In this document: in pieces, positions 59,843 to 64,000 of the stretch | Layout: every line of letters begins with the position of its first letter | How positions within the stretch are numbered: the stretch's first letter is position 1 | From: Eopsaltria australis | Lineage: Eukaryota > Chordata > Aves > Passeriformes > Petroicidae | Direction: 5' to 3' | Length of the DNA stretch: 64,000 bases | NCBI GenBank assembly: GCA_034509425.1 | Contig: JAVTVJ010001743.1 | Span: 124,001 to 188,000, forward strand | The notes under the pieces: model-generated | Databases searched by the model: none | What the model was told of the DNA's origin: nothing | What the model saw: only the letters and a program-made list of their open reading frames with translations | Translations under genes and position numbers: made by a program

Positions 59843-60356
59843 ATGTTGCTTGAGTTCATAGTGTCTCTCTGCGTGGGGGTAGCCATGTGTCTCTTGTCCC
59901 TAGGCTTGTTTGAGGTATTTATAGCTTACTGGTCCCTAGGTTTGTTTTCCTATCCACAGATAGCTCCAGTATTGTCCTTGGCATGGAGTTTTTACAGTAG
60001 AGAGGCACAGATTAAAATTGCTATTTTGCTGGGCATGGTGATAATGATTTATAGAGAGGTAGCAAAGGTACTGGGGATTGCTCAAAATATGTATGGTTTG
60101 TTGTTTCTCCATCCTACCCTGTGTCCTAGTTTCAGTAGCATGTTTTGGGGGTTTGTTAGTAATTGCACCCTGTTTGTTAGAGGAGGAGCAGGGGGTGAGG
60201 CTTCCCAGCCTTTCCTTTCCTTCTTCTCCTTTCAACGTTACATCATTTTTTGAGAATGTTCAGTTTTCCCTGGATGCCAAAGATACCACCCTTCTGATAT
60301 TTCAGCTGGTGGGTTTCCTCTATATGGTTTACAACTTTTCAAGAATCAGAGTTGAT
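59843..60356 (+). pseudogene. ERV D hydrophobic leader frame, joined to gag region
   Basis: From ATG 59843 the sequence encodes a very hydrophobic product: FIVSLCVGVAMCLLSLGLF, then IAILLGMVIMIY. After a frame change around 60090-60118 it encodes VLVSVACFGGLLVIAPCLL and, near 60285-60335, LLIFQLVGFLYMVY. The last two lie in the same frame as gag and run into it without a stop. Four possible membrane segments in front of Gag is unusual. Whether this is one broken N-terminal domain of Gag or a separate leader protein cannot be settled from one copy. I do not recognise a family. Confidence 0.55.
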
Positions 60357-60668
60357 ATGTCCAGAGGGACTGAGGACACACCTGACCCAGTAATGGATCC
60401 AGCTGTGGAAAATCCTGAGTGGTGTGGGGAATGGGAGGATATGGGCCAGATCTTGAAGGAATTCTCAGAACCCATAGCTTGGGACTTTCCACGTGACCAA
60501 ATACAGAATCCAGCTGAGGTGGCGAAATATCTGAAAGAGAAGTGTAATGATGGTTCTAGGGAGGAAAGGATCATTGCAATAAGCTGGGCCCTGGCATATG
60601 CTTATCACACGCTGCTAGATACTGTAGGGCAGCAGATAGAGGCAGGGGGGCAGGAAGATGAATCAGTA

Positions 60669-60839
60669 GATACCCCAGTCACTCAGGCTGCAGTAAATAC
60701 CCCAGTCACTCGGGCTGCAGTAAATACCCCAGTTGCTCAAGCTGCTACTAAACCAGACAGTGAGCCCAAGCCAGTAGCTAAAACAGATAGTGAGCCTAAG
60801 CCCACAGCTAAACCAGACAGTGAGCCTAAGCCACTGGCA
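60669..60839 (+). repeat. Two tandem peptide-coding repeats in ERV D gag
   Basis: Three 27-bp units (NTPVTxAAV type, 60669-60749) are followed at once by three 30-bp units (KPDSEPKPxA type, 60750-60839), all in the gag frame. Confidence 0.92.
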
Positions 60840-60885
60840 GTCGCTGCTGCAGGACAGAAGCGCAAAACCAAAACTGATTGACCAG

Positions 60886-60887
<2 letters not shown>

Positions 60888-60944
<57 letters not shown>
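60888..60944 (+). repeat. (GAT)19 microsatellite, poly-Asp in gag frame
   Basis: Nineteen uninterrupted GAT triplets, read as Asp in the gag frame, start seven bases after the TGA at 60879-60881. Confidence 0.95.
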
Positions 60945-60945
<1 letters not shown>

Positions 60946-61979
60946 GCGATGGCGGGGGAGGACCCTCAGGGGCAGCAACTGACTCAAAAGCAGAAGACAC
61001 TATTGAGTCTCTTTCCCTGAAGGACCTTCGTGGCCTAAGAAAGGATTACACTCGATGACCTGATGAATCTATAATTAGTTGGTTAGTCCGTCTTTGGGAT
61101 GCTGCAGGCGATGTTACAATTCTAGACGGTACTGAAGCGAGGCATTTGGGACACCTGTCACATGAACCAGTTATCGACCAGGAAACGGTAAAGGGGGCTT
61201 GCCCTAAGAGTCTCTGGTCGCGAGTCTTGGCAGCTGTGGCACGCAGATATCTGTGTACAGACGATCTCTATATGCAGCAGACTCAGTGGAAAACAATAGA
61301 ACAAGGGATCCAACGCTTGAGAGAAATGGCAGTGGCAAAGATTGTTTTCTCAGAGGATCCAAATACACCTAGGAATCCAGACTTGGTAATATGTACACCC
61401 ATAATGTGGCGAAGACTTGCACAATTTGGGCCAGAAGAACATTCTAATACTCTAGCAATAATGAAGCGGGATGATGGAGATGAGACTGTGCTTGATATGG
61501 CGAGGAAACTCCGAGCATATGCAAATGCCGTGCATGGCCCAACACATGCAAGAACTGCAGCTGTGGAAGAACGTCTACAGAAAATGGAAGATAAGATGGA
61601 AGAGAATCACAAGAGACTGAGAAATGAGATTAAAGAGGACCTTCTCCAAATCTCAGCAGTACAGTTCAGAGGTCCTGTTACCAAACATAGACGTCCCCCA
61701 GACAAGGAGAGAAGGTACCCCTCACGACATGATCTGTGGTTTTTCCTGTATGACTGTGGGGAAAATATGAGAAGGTGGGATGGAAAACCCACTCCTGCTC
61801 TGGCACAACGAGTATGTGAATTGAAGGAGGCTAAGACTCAGAGAGGAAGTTCTACGAAAAAGGAAGCAGCTCCAGTTGCCCACAGCCAATCTGCCAGGTA
61901 TGATGATGATGACATGTTCTATCCCCTTGAAGGAACCTCCAAGATGTACACTCAGGGAAAGAAGGATAACCAGGCTTAG

Positions 61980-62348
61980 AGAGGCCCTGCCTCTAGCCAG
62001 GTGGAGGCTAGGGAAAACCGTGTTTTTTGGACTGTGTGGATTCGTTGGCCTGGCACATCAGAACCACAAAAATATGAGGCTTTTGTTGACACTGGTGCAC
62101 AGTGCACATTAATCCCATCAAGACATGTGGGGGCAGAATCTGTCTCTATCGCTGGCGTGACTGGGGGATCACAGGATTTGACTTTGGTGGAAGCTGAGGT
62201 GAGCCTGACTGGAAAAGAGTAGAAGAAACATTCTATTGTGACTGGCCCAGAGGCCCCATGCATTTTGGGCATAGATTTCCTCCAAAATGGGTATTTCAAA
62301 GACTCAAAAGGACTCAGGTGGGCTTTTGGGATAGCTGCTGTGGAGACA
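61980..62348 (+). pseudogene. pro: ERV D protease region
   Basis: Same frame as gag, after TAG 61977-61979. Catalytic DTGAQ lies at 62088-62102 (FVDTGAQCTLIPS). The second core motif ILGIDFL lies near 62265. A TAG at 62220-62222 interrupts it between these motifs and looks like a single-base change of a Trp codon (inference). No dUTPase is seen. Confidence 0.82.
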
Positions 62349-64000
62349 GAGGGTGTTAAGCAATTTAATACCTTGCCTGGACTATCAGAGAACCCATCTG
62401 CAGGTTGGCTTCTGAAGGGAGAAGAACAACATGTGCCAATTGCCACTTCGACAGTGCACCGCCGACAGTACAGAACAACTCGAGATGCTGTGATTCCCAT
62501 CCACAAGCTGATTCATGAGCTGGAGAGCCAAGGGGTGGTCAGCAAAACCCACTCATTCTTCAACAGTCCCATTTGGCCTGTGCGCAAGTCTGAAGGGGAA
62601 TGGAGATTGACTGTGGACTATCGTGCCTTGAATGAAGTGACTCCACCATTGAGTGCTGCCGTGCCAGACATGCTGGAACTCCAGTACGAGCTGGAGTCCA
62701 AAGCAGCAAAGTGGTATGCCACTATTGACATTGTAAATGCATTTTTCTCCATTCCTTTGGCAGCAGAATGCAGGCCTCAGTTTGCCTTCACCTGGAGGGG
62801 CGTGCAGTACACATGGAATAGGCTGCCCCAGGGGTGGAAGCACAGCCCCATGATCTGCCATGGACTGATCCAGGCTGCACTGGAAAAGGGTGAGGCTCCA
62901 GAACATCTCCAATACATCGATGACATCATTGTGTGGGGGAACATGGCAGCAGAAGTGTTTGAGAAAGGAGAAAAAATTATCCAGATTCTCCTAAAAGCTG
63001 GTTTTGCCATCAAGAAGAGCAAAGTTAAGGGACCTGCTCGAGAGATCCAGTTCCTAGGGGTAAAGTGGGAAGATGGACGGCATCAGATTCCCACTGAGGT
63101 TATCAACAAGATTACAGAAATGTCTCCACCAACCAGCAAGAAGGAAACACAAGCTTTCCTAGGCGCCATAGGCTTTTGGAGAATGCATATTCCTGAGTAC
63201 AGCCAGATTGTGAGCCCTCTTTATCTGGTTACCCACAAGAAGAACACTTTTCAGTGGGGCCCTGAACAGCAGCAAGCCTTCACCCAGATCAAAAAGGAAA
63301 CTGATCATGCGGTAGCGCTTGGCCCAGTCAGGACAGGACCAGATGTGAAGAACGTGCTCTACTCCACAGCCACGAGCCATGGTCTGTCATGGAGCCTTTG
63401 GCAGAAGGTGCCGGGGGAGGCTCGGGGCCGACCACTGGGATTCTGGAGTCAAAGTTATAGAGGGTCCGAAGCCAACTACACTCCAACAGAGAAGGAAATC
63501 TTAGCAGCCTATGAGGCAGTCCAAACTGCCTCAGAGGTCATTGGCACGGAAGCACAACTCCTTCTGGCACCCCGACTACCGGTGCTGGGGTGGATGTTCA
63601 AAGCAAAGATTCCCTCTACCCACCACGCCACCAGTGCTACATGGAGCAAGTGGATTGCCCTCATAACACAATGCGCCCGCATTGGAAAATTGAATCGCCC
63701 TGGGATTTTGGAGATAATTACAAACTGGCCTGAAGGTGAAAACTTTGGTCTCACTGATGAAGAGGAACAAGAGCAAGTGACACGGGCTGAGGAAGCTCCA
63801 CCGTACAATCAACTGCCAGCAGAAGAAGCACGCTGCACTCTTTTTACTGATGGTTCTTGTTGTATCGTAGGGATGAACCGAAAATGGAAAGCAGCTGTGT
63901 GGAGCCCCACACGATAGGTTGCAGAAGCTACAGAAGGAGAAGGTGGATCAAGTCAACTCGCTGAGCTCAAAGCCGTTCAACTGGCCCTGGACATTGCTGA
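62349..64000 (+). pseudogene. pol: ERV D pol: RT and start of RNase H (incomplete)
   Basis: The reverse transcriptase is unbroken: NSPIWPVRKS, RLTVDYRALN, the Asp in YATIDI, RLPQGWKHSP and catalytic YIDD at 62913-62924, then the connection region (GFWSQSYRGSEANYTP). RNase H begins LFTDGSC near 63838. A TAG at 63915-63917 interrupts it, but the same frame stays open to the window end (AELKAVQLALDIA). Integrase lies beyond the window. The motifs are typical of ERVL-type elements. Confidence 0.9.

Larger units (their letters stand above)
60357..61979 (+). pseudogene. gag: ERV D gag, two internal stops
   Basis: One frame of about 540 codons from ATG 60357 (MSRGTEDTPDP), although the frame is open upstream. 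The order is an acidic N-terminal part, two sets of short peptide repeats, 19 consecutive Asp codons, a capsid-like region (SLWSRVLAAVARRYL onward) and a coiled-coil-like segment (VEERLQKMEDKMEENHKRL, about 61564). There is no CCHC knuckle. TGA stops lie at 60879-60881 and 61056-61058. The frame ends at TAG 61977-61979 and protease follows in the same frame. The identification rests on position and capsid-like composition because ERVL Gag proteins are poorly conserved. Confidence 0.75.
58467..64000 (+). mobile_element. ERV D: ERVL-type provirus, cut by window end
   Basis: The 5' LTR, a Lys-like primer site, a hydrophobic leader frame, gag, protease and RT, and the start of RNase H are present. 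The rest lies beyond the window. RT sequence (RLPQGWKHSP, YIDDIIVWG) and TGTCCTGGG LTR ends fit class III. Gag, protease and pol all use one frame, separated or interrupted by five stop codons. The 3' LTR and target duplication cannot be seen. Confidence 0.92.

Noticed and set aside
1..64000. CRISPR arrays, tRNA/rRNA genes, bacterial operons
   Set aside because: I looked for regularly spaced repeats, tRNA-like folds and operon-style gene packing. None was found, and splice sites and LTRs show that this is vertebrate nuclear DNA.

Overview
The window looks like bird nuclear DNA, probably from a passerine (inference). The evidence is one spliced vertebrate gene with bird-type retroviruses around it: an avian alpharetrovirus-style tRNA-Trp primer site, ERVK-type elements with 6-bp target duplications, and several long ERVL-type LTRs beginning TGTCCTGG. 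There is no bacterial-style gene organisation, CRISPR array or tRNA/rRNA gene that I can recognise.

Region 1 (1-9285) is the 3' end of SLC6A15, an amino-acid transporter of the SLC6 family. It has three coding exons on the + strand (3248-3407, 5974-6136, 7918-8289) and an AU-rich 3' UTR. Its introns carry two solo LTRs, both antisense to the gene. One ends only 25 bp before a splice acceptor.

Region 2 (9286-64000) has no host gene that I can support. It is intergenic DNA filled with endogenous retroviruses (ERVs). ERV A (12830-21809, 5-bp TSD TCGGT) has class III (ERVL/ERV-S-like) gag-pol, a tRNA-Ser-like primer site and a gamma-type env. Its LTRs are nearly identical, but gag, pol and env are broken. 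ERV B (23667-31893, 6-bp TSD TTTCAC) is a betaretrovirus-like ERVK with a tRNA-Lys primer site, two -1 frameshift sites, a long pol, a nested LTR inside gag and an almost completely deleted env. ERV C (40100-45319, 6-bp TSD GATACT) has alpharetrovirus-like LTRs and primer site and an intact 589-codon gag, but no pol. ERV D (58467 to the window end) is an ERVL-type provirus. Its gag is preceded by a strongly hydrophobic reading frame and contains peptide repeats and 19 consecutive Asp codons. Its pol runs off the window.

Between these lie solo or nested LTRs at 25921-26348, 32945-33605, 45914-47520, 49399-51224 (with 49909-50830 nested inside), 54300-55943 and 59061-59503. Most were confirmed by TG...CA ends, and several by target-site duplications.

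Within each provirus the parts follow normal retroviral logic: LTR promoter and poly(A) signal, primer site, Gag, then protease/RT/RNase H/integrase by frameshift or stop suppression, then Env. No provirus is complete and intact. The points most worth following up are the gag-only ERV C, the membrane-segment leader of ERV D, the class III pol plus gamma-type env combination of ERV A, and the LTR abutting an SLC6A15 splice acceptor. All counts of LTR differences were made by eye.
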